From Bacillus sp. ISL-37 (GTDB lineage: Bacteria; Bacillota; Bacilli; Bacillales; Cytobacillaceae), in assembly GCF_018613315.1 (NCBI RefSeq), contig NZ_JAGGQL010000048.1, forward strand, positions 1 through 37,873: a stretch of DNA of 37,873 nt, in the 5' to 3' direction. Position numbers and translations under genes: made by a program. Shown here piece by piece: positions 8,007 to 16,748 of this stretch. The first letter of the stretch is position 1. Every line of letters begins with the position of its first letter. Under the pieces are notes generated by a model. The model saw nothing but the letters and a program-made list of their open reading frames with translations. It was not told where the DNA came from and did no database searches.

Positions 8007-8825
8007 TTGGATATGAAGGAAGTTGTGTACGTGGTATCCGATTCAGTCGGGGAAACGGCAGAATTTGTAGTTAAGGCTGTGGCAACCCAGTTTAACGGCG
8101 GCCAGGTTGATATCAGAAGAAATTCATATGTTGAGGACGAGGAAGACATTGAAGATGTCATCTTGGTTGCGAAGCAAGGGCGTTCGATTATTGCTTATAC
8201 CATCGTTGTTCCAGCACTCAAGGCTTATCTTGATAAAAGGGCTCATGAGGAAGGGATTTATGCGGTAGATTTACTGAATCCGCTGATGAATGCCTTTGAA
8301 AAGAAGTTCAATAAGGAGCCAAACCACCGACCGGGAATGATGCGAAAGCTAGATGATGAATACTTTCGTAAGATTGAAGCGATTGAATTTGCCGTCAAAT
8401 ATGACGATGGCAGAGACCCGCGAGGCATTTTAAGAGCGGATATCGTACTGGTAGGCGTTTCACGGACTTCAAAAACACCATTATCGATGTACCTTGCACA
8501 CAAGCGTTACAAGGTAGCCAATGTACCAATCGTTCCTGAGGTAAAACCGCCAGATGAATTGTTCCAGATACCGAGAAGCAAATGTGTCGGACTGATCATC
8601 TCGCCAGATAAGCTTAACGAAATCAGGACTGAAAGGCTAAAAGCGTTAGGACTTGGTGCCAGGGCAAATTATGCAAGCTATGAACGAATCCTGGAAGAAC
8701 TGGATTATGCAGAGAAAATCATGAAACGTGTTGGCTGCCCTGTTATCAATGTTTCCAATAAGGCGATCGAAGAAACGGCAGGATTGATACTCGATATTTT
8801 AAAAAGTGAGAGGAGTTTTGGCTGA
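8007..8825 (+). CDS. yqfL: Pyruvate, phosphate dikinase regulatory protein (kinase/phosphotransferase, DUF299)
   Basis: 272 aa. It opens with VVYVVSDSVGETAEFVVKA, the conserved start of this family, and carries the P-loop GVSRTSKTP at about 150-158 and the FAVKYDDGRDPRGILRADIVL block. The family both inactivates PPDK, by ADP-dependent phosphorylation of a threonine next to the catalytic histidine, and reactivates it by phosphate-dependent dephosphorylation. The target enzyme is the next gene, with stop and start sharing one base (TGATG). The ORF begins at TTG 8007 with GTGAG 6 nt upstream; ATG 8013 is the alternative, two residues shorter. Confidence 0.93.
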   Translation: MDMKEVVYVVSDSVGETAEFVVKAVATQFNGGQVDIRRNSYVEDEEDIEDVILVAKQGRSIIAYTIVVPALKAYLDKRAHEEGIYAVDLLNPLMNAFEKKFNKEPNHRPGMMRKLDDEYFRKIEAIEFAVKYDDGRDPRGILRADIVLVGVSRTSKTPLSMYLAHKRYKVANVPIVPEVKPPDELFQIPRSKCVGLIISPDKLNEIRTERLKALGLGARANYASYERILEELDYAEKIMKRVGCPVINVSNKAIEETAGLILDILKSERSFG

Positions 8826-11497
8826 TGTCTAAATTTGTTTATCTTTTTAATGAAGGAAATAGCGGAATGAAAGAAATTCTGGGAGGTAAAGGCGCGAACC
8901 TCGCGGAAATGACACGTATCGGCCTGCCGGTACCTTTTGGTTTCACGATTTCCACGGAAGCATGTAATGCTTATTATGACGCTGACAAGACTATCCCAGC
9001 TGAAGTACAGGCACAGGTACTCGAAGCACTGGGTGAGCTTGAAGAGAAAACAGGCAAGAAGCTCGGTAACCCTGAAAACCCGCTGCTAGTCTCAGTGCGA
9101 TCTGGTGCAGTGTTCTCGATGCCTGGAATGATGGATACCATCCTGAATCTTGGAATGAACGACGAAACAGTTGAAGGGATGGCAAAGCTTACGAACAATC
9201 CAAGATTTGCTTACGATTCATACCGCCGTTTTATCCAGATGTTCAGTGATGTCGTCCTGGATGTTGATGTGTTTTTCTTCGAACGCTTGCTTGAAGAAAC
9301 TAGAGAAGCAAAAGGTTATTCAGCTGATCCTGAAATGTCAGCAGAGGACTGGAAGGAAGTCATCGAAGGTTATAAGAATATCGTGACAAAACATACAAGA
9401 AGGCCTTTCCCGCAGGATCCAAAGGAGCAGCTTTTCCTTTCCATCAATGCAGTATTTGATTCCTGGAATAACCAGCGTGCGATTGTTTACCGCCGCTTAA
9501 ATAAAATCCCTTCACACCTGGGAACAGCAGTAAATATCCAGAGTATGGTATTCGGCAATATGGGTGATGATTCCGGAACTGGTGTTGCATTTACCCGTGA
9601 CCCATCCACTGGGGAGAGTCTACTGTACGGTGAATACTTGATCAATGCCCAGGGTGAAGATGTCGTGGCAGGCATCAGGACTCCTCAGCCAATCCAAACC
9701 TTGAAAGATGAAATGCCTGCTGTATACCAGCAATTCGTTGAAACTTGCAATCACCTTGAGCAGCATTACGAGGATATGCAGGATATTGAATTCACAGTAG
9801 AGCGAGGAGAGTTGTTCATCCTTCAGACTCGTACCGGGAAACGTACTGCTCAAGCAGCAATCCGTATCGCCACAGAACTTGTCAATGAAGGGATCATTGA
9901 TAAGAAGACCGCTCTGCTACGCGTGGATCCAGAACAATTGGATCAGCTTCTGCACCGCCGTATTGATGAGGATTTCGAGCGCAATCAGCTGGCAAAAGGA
10001 TTGCCTGCTTCACCAGGTGCCGCTACCGGGAAAGTAGTATTTGATGCGGATGAGGCAGAACTGCTTGCGAATGATGGTCAAAAGGTCATTCTTGTCCGAC
10101 CAGAAACAACTCCAGATGATATCCATGGAATCATTGCCGCACAAGCTGTCGTTACGAGCCGGGGTGGGATGACAAGCCACGCTGCTGTAGTTGCGCGGGG
10201 TATGGGTAAAGCTTGTATCTGTGGCTGTGAAGCAATGAAAATTGATCTTCATGAAAAGCTGTTCCGTGTTGGCGAAGTGGTAGTAAAACATAGTGATATC
10301 ATTACAATTGACGGTGGAACCGGTGAAATCATGCTTGGTGAAATCCCAATGATCGAACCTGAGCTTTCAGAAGAGTTCCAGCTATTGCTTGCATGGGCTG
10401 ACGAAGAGCGTAAAATTGGAGTCCGCGCCAACGCTGATAATCCTGAGGACTCTGCCAAGGCCCTGGAATTTGGTGCAGGCGGTATTGGTCTATGCCGTAC
10501 TGAACATATGTTCATGGACGCAGCAAGGGTGCCAATTGTCCAGAAAATGATTCTTGCTGAAACATACGATGAGCGAAACGCAGCACTTGATGAACTATTG
10601 CCGATGCAGCAGGGGGATTTTGAAGGGATTCTTGAAGTGATGCAGGGGCTGCCTGTAACAATTCGTTTGCTGGATCCACCTTTACATGAGTTCTTGCCTG
10701 ATAAAGAAGAACTTATAGTCGAGATCACCAAGTTGCAAATTCAGGACCCAGAATCGAAAGAGCTTAAGGAAAAGGAAGCATTGCTTAAGAAGGTACGCCA
10801 ATTGGACGAATTCAATCCGATGCTTGGCCACCGTGGCTGCCGACTTGGCATGATTCATCCGGAAATCTATGAAATGCAGGCAAGAGCGATTTTCTATGCT
10901 GTAGCGAACTTGGCTGATAAGGGTATCGATGCACAGCCTGAAATCATGATTCCTCTAGTCGGTCATGTCAATGAGTTAAAGGAAATGCGTGAGCTGGTAA
11001 ACGCGGCTGCTCAAAGCATTAAAGAAGAAACTGGCAAGGATTTTGAATATACAGTAGGTACCATGATCGAGATACCGCGTGCTGCGCTGACTGCAGATCA
11101 AATCGCGGAGGAAGCTGATTTCTTCTCATTTGGTACGAATGACCTGACACAGACAACATTCGGATACAGCAGGGATGATGCTGAAGGTAAGTTCCTTCAG
11201 GCGTATATCGAACAAAAGGTCCTTCCAGAAAATCCGTTTGCAGTCCTTGATCGTGAGGGAGTGGGCAAGTTGGTCGAGATTGGAGTGGAACTTGGCCGCC
11301 AGACTAAGCCTGGCCTAAAGACCGGTATTTGCGGTGAGCACGGCGGTGAAAAGAGTTCGATCGAATTCTGCTACAATGCAGGACTTGACTATGTAAGCTG
11401 TTCTCCATACCGTGTGCCGCTTGCCAGACTGGCTGCTGCACAGGCAACGATCCGTCACGAGAGGAATAACGAAAAAGAGGCTGTTATTGCCAAATAA
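8825..11497 (+). CDS. ppdK: Pyruvate, phosphate dikinase
   Basis: 890 aa, the usual length for bacterial PPDK. The order is an N-terminal ATP-grasp nucleotide-binding domain (GGKGANLAEMTRIGLPVPFG, SVRSGAVFSMPGMMDTILN), the phosphohistidine swivel domain with GGMTSHAAVVARGMGK (catalytic His452, regulatory Thr450), and the C-terminal PEP/pyruvate TIM barrel with GTNDLTQTTFGYSRDD and TGICGEHGG (Cys836). It interconverts pyruvate + ATP + Pi and PEP + AMP + PPi. The start codon overlaps the stop of its regulator, so translational coupling is likely. B. subtilis, as I recall, has ccpN-yqfL without ppdK, so this operon shows the complete pairing. Confidence 0.97.
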   Translation: MSKFVYLFNEGNSGMKEILGGKGANLAEMTRIGLPVPFGFTISTEACNAYYDADKTIPAEVQAQVLEALGELEEKTGKKLGNPENPLLVSVRSGAVFSMPGMMDTILNLGMNDETVEGMAKLTNNPRFAYDSYRRFIQMFSDVVLDVDVFFFERLLEETREAKGYSADPEMSAEDWKEVIEGYKNIVTKHTRRPFPQDPKEQLFLSINAVFDSWNNQRAIVYRRLNKIPSHLGTAVNIQSMVFGNMGDDSGTGVAFTRDPSTGESLLYGEYLINAQGEDVVAGIRTPQPIQTLKDEMPAVYQQFVETCNHLEQHYEDMQDIEFTVERGELFILQTRTGKRTAQAAIRIATELVNEGIIDKKTALLRVDPEQLDQLLHRRIDEDFERNQLAKGLPASPGAATGKVVFDADEAELLANDGQKVILVRPETTPDDIHGIIAAQAVVTSRGGMTSHAAVVARGMGKACICGCEAMKIDLHEKLFRVGEVVVKHSDIITIDGGTGEIMLGEIPMIEPELSEEFQLLLAWADEERKIGVRANADNPEDSAKALEFGAGGIGLCRTEHMFMDAARVPIVQKMILAETYDERNAALDELLPMQQGDFEGILEVMQGLPVTIRLLDPPLHEFLPDKEELIVEITKLQIQDPESKELKEKEALLKKVRQLDEFNPMLGHRGCRLGMIHPEIYEMQARAIFYAVANLADKGIDAQPEIMIPLVGHVNELKEMRELVNAAAQSIKEETGKDFEYTVGTMIEIPRAALTADQIAEEADFFSFGTNDLTQTTFGYSRDDAEGKFLQAYIEQKVLPENPFAVLDREGVGKLVEIGVELGRQTKPGLKTGICGEHGGEKSSIEFCYNAGLDYVSCSPYRVPLARLAAAQATIRHERNNEKEAVIAK

Positions 11498-11506
11498 TCT
11501 TGAACT

Positions 11507-11540
11507 GGAGCGTGTTACTAAATCACGCTCCTTTGTTTTA
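11507..11540 (+). terminator. Intrinsic terminator of the ppdK operon
   Basis: GGAGCGTG (11507-11514) and CACGCTCC (11524-11531) form a perfect 8-bp stem with a 9-nt loop, followed by TTTGTTTT. Confidence 0.88.
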
Positions 11541-11675
11541 AAATCCTTTATTTCCTTATTAATAGGTAACTGATGGAAAAAAGGGTATACTATCTATATA
11601 CGCAATTCCTCGGGTCTTCTGGTGTTTCCACTTACCATGAGAAGGCGTGAGACCAAACCAGAGAGGATGAGGGAA

Positions 11676-12056
11676 ATGTTAGTAAAACTATATCAGGCAA
11701 AAGCTGGCGATGGCAGCAAAAAAAAGGGGTTAAGGAGAACGCAATCCTATTTTATGACTCCGGAGGATGCATTATCTGAAGCATTTGCTTTAAAAGAAAA
11801 AATGGATTCAAGATATAAAAATGAAATAGAATGGGATTATCAAGGTGCTTTCACAGGTACCTCTGAAAAAATGAAAATTCTAAAGGGGTATTTGAAGGGT
11901 AATCGGCAAACTACTCCTTTTTACCTTGAAATCCTAAGTGTCGATAACATCGATAAAATTAAACCAGTTTCACCGATTAAACCTAAAAGTGTAACAAAGG
12001 ACGATAAAAAGGTTCTAACCAAAGTCATGAAAAAGTTAAAGGTGAAGAACGCATAG
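11676..12056 (+). CDS. Small basic protein of unknown function
   Basis: 126 aa from ATG 11676, which lies 9 nt after GAGAGG (11661-11666). Upstream in-frame ATGs at 11622 and 11667 lack usable ribosome sites. The protein is lysine-rich and soluble, with no membrane segment. It has a KKKGLRRTQSYFMTPEDALSEAF stretch near residue 15-35 and a very basic tail (KKVLTKVMKKLKVKN). I do not recognise the family. A lysine-rich body with mixed strands and helices could suit nucleic acid binding, but nothing proves it. It is flanked by terminators on both sides, so it is its own transcription unit. Confidence 0.6.
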   Translation: MLVKLYQAKAGDGSKKKGLRRTQSYFMTPEDALSEAFALKEKMDSRYKNEIEWDYQGAFTGTSEKMKILKGYLKGNRQTTPFYLEILSVDNIDKIKPVSPIKPKSVTKDDKKVLTKVMKKLKVKNA

Positions 12057-12097
12057 TCAAGCCGTTCCACTGATTTTATGAAGAATCCTAAATGGAA

Positions 12098-12131
12098 GGG
12101 CACGCACATCTCGTTGTGCGGCCTTTTATTT
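12098..12131 (+). terminator. Intrinsic terminator after the small unknown gene
   Basis: A GGC-A-CGCAC arm at about 12099-12107 pairs with GTGCG-GCC at 12116-12123 with one bulged A, followed by TTTTATTT. Confidence 0.75.
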
Positions 12132-12221
12132 AGGTTCTTTTTATAACTTTTGCTTTCAGCCGATATTCTTTTTGGCGCTTGTCTTAAAGCTTATATTTTA
12201 CAGATTTTAAGGGGTTCAGAT

Positions 12222-14798
12222 ATGAAACAAATTGAATTGATTCATCAGCAGGCAGTGGAGAACACGAAAACTAAGATAATGGATGATATCGAGAATTTTC
12301 TAGGTGAACTGGAAACTCTTCCGGAATTCAAGGAGTATCTAGATAAAAGAAGCACTTACATCAGCCAGATCTGGCTGAATGTGTGGCTGACCAAGTCTAC
12401 AAATGATTTTTCAAAACGTGATAAAAAGGCTTTCTTGAGTGAACGCGGATATGTTGTAGAAGGTGTCGACCGGAAGTTAATCAATAAGCTTTTCAGGAAT
12501 GAAATGAGAGACTATAAACCCTTCAATACAAGGGAGTGGATCAAGTCTGCAATCGATGAGCACAACTGGGAAGTACAGTATACTCATGCGAGAAAGAGCT
12601 TTCTCAAAAAAGCTGAGGAAGACCGGCTGCTTGAAAAAAAGGCGGGCATAAAGGAAAAAATTTACCAAGTTGCCCACACGGTTTTAAGTGATTTCCAGGA
12701 GTCGGCATATCTAAAAATCCGGCATGAGATGGCAAAGGAATTAAAGAGAATTTTAAATGAAAATCAGAAGTACAAGGATATCGACACATACATGCTGGAA
12801 GAAAAATTGACCGTTATTGGCTCTTTCATCCCCGATGATTACAGGACGATGGCTGACTTTTTTGATGAATTGACGGGGCAGATCCATCAAACAGCTAGCT
12901 GGGGGCGGTTTTATTTTGAATATGAGACCTACCAGTATCATTTTGAGAACAGTGTTTTAAAGTATTTTACACGGATAGCGGCTGAGGAGGTAATGAAAAA
13001 TCTTGACCAGCAAATCCTGAGCGAATATGAGGAAGTTTTCGCGGACAAGCTTTCGGTCGCTGAGACAAAAAGAATCATTAACGACTTGGCTGATGTTTAT
13101 TTAGATGGTTTTCTTTTCAAGCTTCAGGAAGAGTATGTAACAGACCTATTGGCTCTAGCTGAATTAGAATTTGAAAAACGGTCGCATCTTGCGATCTATG
13201 AAAGAGACCTTGCAGAGAGGCAACAAAGAAAGGCAGAGGAGCTGGCCGAGCTTGAACGGAAAAAGGAAGAAGAAGCTCGCATGCTTGAGGACATATTCGG
13301 CAGAGAATACAATCCTTCACTGAGAAGAAATGTTAGATATATTCTGCACATAGGTGAAACAAATACAGGGAAAACCCACCATGCTTTGGAAAGAATGAAG
13401 GATGCAAGAACTGGTTTGTATCTGGCACCGCTTCGTCTGCTGGCTCTTGAGGTTTATGAAAAGCTCAATGCAGAGGGCTTTCCTTGCTCGCTTAAAACAG
13501 GTGAGGAAGAAAAGCCTGTGGAAGGCGCAAACCATATATCCTGCACAGTAGAAATGTTTCACGAAAAGGAATTTTTTGAAGTAGTCGTCATAGATGAATC
13601 ACAGATGATCGCTGATAAGGATAGAGGATTTTCCTGGTTTAAAGCCATTACAAAAGCAAATGCAGAGGAAGTCCACATCATCGGGAGCAGGAATATCAAG
13701 GAAATGATGTTGGGCCTTCTGGATGATGGGGTGGCGGAAATATATGAATACACTCGTGATATTCCTCTCCAGGTAGAGAATAAAGAGTTCAGTCTGAAGG
13801 ATACCAAGAAAGGCGATGCACTTGTTTGCTTCTCCCGAAAACAAGTGCTTGAGAATGCATCGAAACTACAGAACAACGGTCGCCAGGTAAGCATGATTTA
13901 TGGAAGCATGCCGCCCGAAACAAGGAAAAAGCAAATCGACCGATTCATCAGCGGAGAAACAAGTGTGGTAGTGGCGACCGACGCTATTGGAATGGGTCTG
14001 AATTTGCCAATCAGGAGAATCGTCTTTTTGGAAAATGAAAAATTCGATGGTACGAGGAGAAGAAGGCTCACTTCCCAGGAGATAAAGCAAATAGCGGGGC
14101 GTGCCGGAAGAAAAGGGATTTACAATGTCGGCCGAGTAGCGTTCACCTCAGATATTAGCTTGATGACAAAGCTGCTTGAGAAAGAGGACAATCCTGTAGA
14201 GACATTTTCCATTGCTCCAACATCTGGTATTTTTGAAAGGTTCCAAAAATACCACCGTTCACTTGCTGTGTTCTTTGAATTATGGGATAAGTTCGAGAGT
14301 CCTAAAGGGACGAACAAAGCTTCGCTGTCAGAAGAAAGAGAGCTTTATGAGTACATCAGGGATACTGAAATTGAAGCGAGACTGCCAATTATGGAGCTGT
14401 ATGGATTTCTTCACCTGCCTTTTTCATCAAAAGAACCTGCCCTTATTGAACAATGGCTTGAAACAATCAGAGCAATTGTTGTAGATGCAGAACTTCCGGA
14501 GCCGCCAGTCAAAACCGCCTCCCTGGAGGAACTGGAGCTTTCCTATAAAGCAATCGGTCTTCATTTGTTATTTTTATATAGGCTTGGAAGAAAAACTGAG
14601 GCTGTTTACTGGGAAAGAGTTCGTACAGGATTAAGCGACGATGTTCACGAATTTTTAAAGTCAGAAGTGAAAAATTATAAAAAGAAGTGCAGGCATTGCG
14701 GAAAAGGGATCCATGTTGATTCCCCATACCAGATTTGTGAATCCTGCTATTCAGCTAGAAACAGAAAAAGAGTGGACAACAGAGACCGCTGGAGGTAA
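12222..14798 (+). CDS. Suv3-like DExH-box RNA helicase with C-terminal zinc-ribbon-like motif
   Basis: About 858 aa. Residues 1-370 are a long, charged, mostly helical region of unknown fold, ending in a K/E-rich coiled coil. The helicase core follows: Walker A GETNTGKT (378-385), APLRLLALEVYEKLNAEGFP, TGEE, SCTVEMF, DESQ (458-461; Suv3 has DEIQ), then VCFSRKQV, IYGSMPP, VATDAIGMGLNLPIRRI and QIAGRAGRKG (623-632). This pattern is that of the mitochondrial RNA helicase Suv3 rather than of DEAD-box or RecQ proteins. The C-terminus has CRHC-X12-CESC (Cys823, 826, 839, 842), a likely zinc site. AAGGGG at 12209-12214 supports ATG 12222; the ORF extends to 12150. I infer RNA unwinding, perhaps with RNA decay. 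Confidence 0.88.
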   Translation: MKQIELIHQQAVENTKTKIMDDIENFLGELETLPEFKEYLDKRSTYISQIWLNVWLTKSTNDFSKRDKKAFLSERGYVVEGVDRKLINKLFRNEMRDYKPFNTREWIKSAIDEHNWEVQYTHARKSFLKKAEEDRLLEKKAGIKEKIYQVAHTVLSDFQESAYLKIRHEMAKELKRILNENQKYKDIDTYMLEEKLTVIGSFIPDDYRTMADFFDELTGQIHQTASWGRFYFEYETYQYHFENSVLKYFTRIAAEEVMKNLDQQILSEYEEVFADKLSVAETKRIINDLADVYLDGFLFKLQEEYVTDLLALAELEFEKRSHLAIYERDLAERQQRKAEELAELERKKEEEARMLEDIFGREYNPSLRRNVRYILHIGETNTGKTHHALERMKDARTGLYLAPLRLLALEVYEKLNAEGFPCSLKTGEEEKPVEGANHISCTVEMFHEKEFFEVVVIDESQMIADKDRGFSWFKAITKANAEEVHIIGSRNIKEMMLGLLDDGVAEIYEYTRDIPLQVENKEFSLKDTKKGDALVCFSRKQVLENASKLQNNGRQVSMIYGSMPPETRKKQIDRFISGETSVVVATDAIGMGLNLPIRRIVFLENEKFDGTRRRRLTSQEIKQIAGRAGRKGIYNVGRVAFTSDISLMTKLLEKEDNPVETFSIAPTSGIFERFQKYHRSLAVFFELWDKFESPKGTNKASLSEERELYEYIRDTEIEARLPIMELYGFLHLPFSSKEPALIEQWLETIRAIVVDAELPEPPVKTASLEELELSYKAIGLHLLFLYRLGRKTEAVYWERVRTGLSDDVHEFLKSEVKNYKKKCRHCGKGIHVDSPYQICESCYSARNRKRVDNRDRWR

Positions 14799-14807
14799 TC
14801 AGCTGTA

Positions 14808-14840
14808 AGCGGGGCTTTCATTTGGAAGCCCCGCTTTTCT
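14808..14840 (+). terminator. Intrinsic terminator of the Suv3-like helicase gene
   Basis: AGCGGGGCTT (14808-14817) pairs perfectly with AAGCCCCGCT (14826-14835) over 10 bp with an 8-nt loop, followed by TTTTCT. Confidence 0.92.
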
Positions 14841-14910
14841 AATGACAGAAGTATATAACAGCTCAATCGCCATATGATTATAGAAGGAAAAAATAAAAAG
14901 GTGTGATTAG

Positions 14911-16176
14911 ATGGCTGTCCACGTAGTTAGGTCAGGAGAGAACCTTTGGGCAATCGCCAGAACATATGGTGTATCGATCCAAAGTATTGTCGATGTCAAT
15001 GGACTTCCTTCCACTAGCTTAATCATTCCCGGGCTGGCACTCTATATCCCAGATCAACAGCCAATTACTCGCTATTATCAAATCAAGGCTGGCGATACAT
15101 TATGGAGGCTTGCTTTACAGTTCAGGACGAGTGTCAGCAGCATTGTCAGTGCAAATCCGGGACTGGATCCCAACAGATTATATATTGGCCAGAACATTAA
15201 TATTCCTTCACCTGTTAAGCCACGGTTTTCTACACTTGGATTCATCGTACCTGGCGCCTCTCAAACCTTTCTAACTGATTTAGAAAGAATGGCCCCCAAT
15301 CTTACATTCGTTGCTGTTGCGGCCTTTACCTTTACAGCAGAAGGATATGCCTATGTGGTGGGCAATGATGCCCCTATTGTTCGTAAAAGCAAAGAATTGA
15401 ATGTTATCCCCTTATTATTAGTCCAAAACACCACGGCATCTGGATTCAGCAAAGAACTTGCAGGCAATGTACTGGCTTCTCCGACTTACCGAAGGAACCT
15501 TGTTGCCAGTCTCGTGAATTTAGCAAATCAAAGAGGCTATGGCGGCATAAGTGTCGACCTGGAATTTATTCCGCCGCCGCAGAGGGAAGATTTCAATACT
15601 TTCCTCCGTGAACTGAAGGCGGGGATGGGAAATCTAATTTTACATGTAAATGTCCATGCAAAGACAGAAGATATCCCGACAAATCCAATAATCGGAGCGT
15701 ATGATTATAAAACGATAGGGGAGATTGCTGACATTGTTGCGGTTATGACCATTGATTACGGATACCCGGGAGGCCCGCCTGATCCTGTTTCTCCTTTATG
15801 GTGGATCGCACTCGTTGTCAGGTATTCAATAACATTGATTCCACGTGAAAAATTGCAAATCGGTCTGCCGCTTTACGGGCATGATAAAGTCGTCTCGACC
15901 AAACAATATCGAGCACTCTCCGTACTGGACGCACAAAATCTCGCTATTTCTACTGGTGCGGTCATCCAATATGATACCGCAGCCAGGTCACCGTGGTTCA
16001 GGTATTGGAATGGAACCGAAGAGCATATCGTCTGGTTTGAGGACATCCGAAGCTATATTGAAAAGTACAGATTGATTGATCAATATCAGCTTTATGGCGC
16101 AACCTATTGGCAGCTCAGCTTGAAAGCTCCGCAAAATTGGGCTTACTTGGAAAAAGTGGATGTCATCAAACTGTGA
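14911..16176 (+). CDS. LysM-LysM-GH18 glycosidase, spore cortex/coat type
   Basis: 421 aa. Two LysM domains (residues 1-46, VHVVRSGENLWAIARTYGVS; 52-97, RYYQIKAGDTLWRLALQF) precede a GH18 barrel from about 105 to the end. The layout matches Bacillus SleL/YaaH/YdhD, N-acetylglucosaminidases that act on spore cortex muropeptides during germination or sit in the coat. There is no signal peptide, as is usual for coat-targeted members. The catalytic motif reads GGISVDLE: Asp216 and Glu218 are kept, while the first two Asp of the GH18 DxxDxDxE consensus are Gly and Ser. Late barrel residues such as YWQLSL are intact. GGTGTGA precedes the ATG. Confidence 0.9.
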   Translation: MAVHVVRSGENLWAIARTYGVSIQSIVDVNGLPSTSLIIPGLALYIPDQQPITRYYQIKAGDTLWRLALQFRTSVSSIVSANPGLDPNRLYIGQNINIPSPVKPRFSTLGFIVPGASQTFLTDLERMAPNLTFVAVAAFTFTAEGYAYVVGNDAPIVRKSKELNVIPLLLVQNTTASGFSKELAGNVLASPTYRRNLVASLVNLANQRGYGGISVDLEFIPPPQREDFNTFLRELKAGMGNLILHVNVHAKTEDIPTNPIIGAYDYKTIGEIADIVAVMTIDYGYPGGPPDPVSPLWWIALVVRYSITLIPREKLQIGLPLYGHDKVVSTKQYRALSVLDAQNLAISTGAVIQYDTAARSPWFRYWNGTEEHIVWFEDIRSYIEKYRLIDQYQLYGATYWQLSLKAPQNWAYLEKVDVIKL

Positions 16177-16241
16177 ATTTATCATTAATTGCTCCACCTC
16201 TTGTATTCATTGTGAAAGTGAATGTTATCTAGTAAGGAGTA

Positions 16242-16278
16242 AGCATCTGTTTTCCAATAGAAACAGGTGCTTTTTTTA
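16242..16278 (+). terminator. Intrinsic terminator of the LysM-GH18 gene
   Basis: AGCATCTGTTT (16242-16252) pairs with AAACAGGTGCT (16261-16271) over 11 bp including one G-U, followed by seven T. Confidence 0.9.
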
Positions 16279-16350
16279 TTTAATAAGGTGATTGCTCGCT
16301 TTTTTGGGGTATTAATAAGTAAATTGACTTATATAAGAGGAGGATCATAG

Positions 16351-16734
16351 ATGAATAATTTTCTGAAGAGCGGCTTTCTGCTTGGACTGGGAGCAGCGGT
16401 TGCCGGTAAGGAAAAAGTAGATGAAACCATTATGAAGCTGGTTGAGAAAGGGAATATGACGCAGGCTGAAGCAGACACCATCTTTGACGACTTTTTCAAA
16501 AAGGGTGAATCGAAGAGCGGGGAATGGAATAAGGAATTCAAGGAGATGGCGAGAAGCCAGCTGACTGAGCTTGGTTTTGTCACAAGGGAAGAATTAGACA
16601 CTGTGCAGGCACAGCTTGTTTTATTGCGGGAGGAAATTTCACAACTTCGAAACAGTGGATTAAATAAAGAAATTGACCAGGTTGAAAACGGAATGGAGAA
16701 TATTCCGCCTGGATTTTCAAAAGACATTGATTAG
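16351..16734 (+). CDS. Phasin-like small coiled-coil protein
   Basis: 127 aa. A short hydrophobic N-terminal segment (FLLGLGAAVAGKEK) is followed by helices typical of phasin/PhaI-PhaF relatives: VDETIMKLVEKGNMTQAEADTIFDDFF, then a heptad-like end (REELDTVQAQLVLLREEISQLRN). Such proteins either coat storage granules or are simply helical bundles; no polyhydroxyalkanoate genes are visible here. It has a strong AGGAGGATC ribosome site and ends 14 nt before a UbiB/ABC1 kinase gene, so the two are co-transcribed. This pairing suggests a membrane or lipid-associated role. Confidence 0.7.
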   Translation: MNNFLKSGFLLGLGAAVAGKEKVDETIMKLVEKGNMTQAEADTIFDDFFKKGESKSGEWNKEFKEMARSQLTELGFVTREELDTVQAQLVLLREEISQLRNSGLNKEIDQVENGMENIPPGFSKDID

Positions 16735-16748
16735 CAGCGGGTGATGGA

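Noticed and set aside
10010-10731. Long minus-strand ORFs opposite ppdK
   Set aside because: They lie fully inside a gene with all PPDK motifs, lack ribosome sites and read as low-complexity Ser/Ile shadow sequence.
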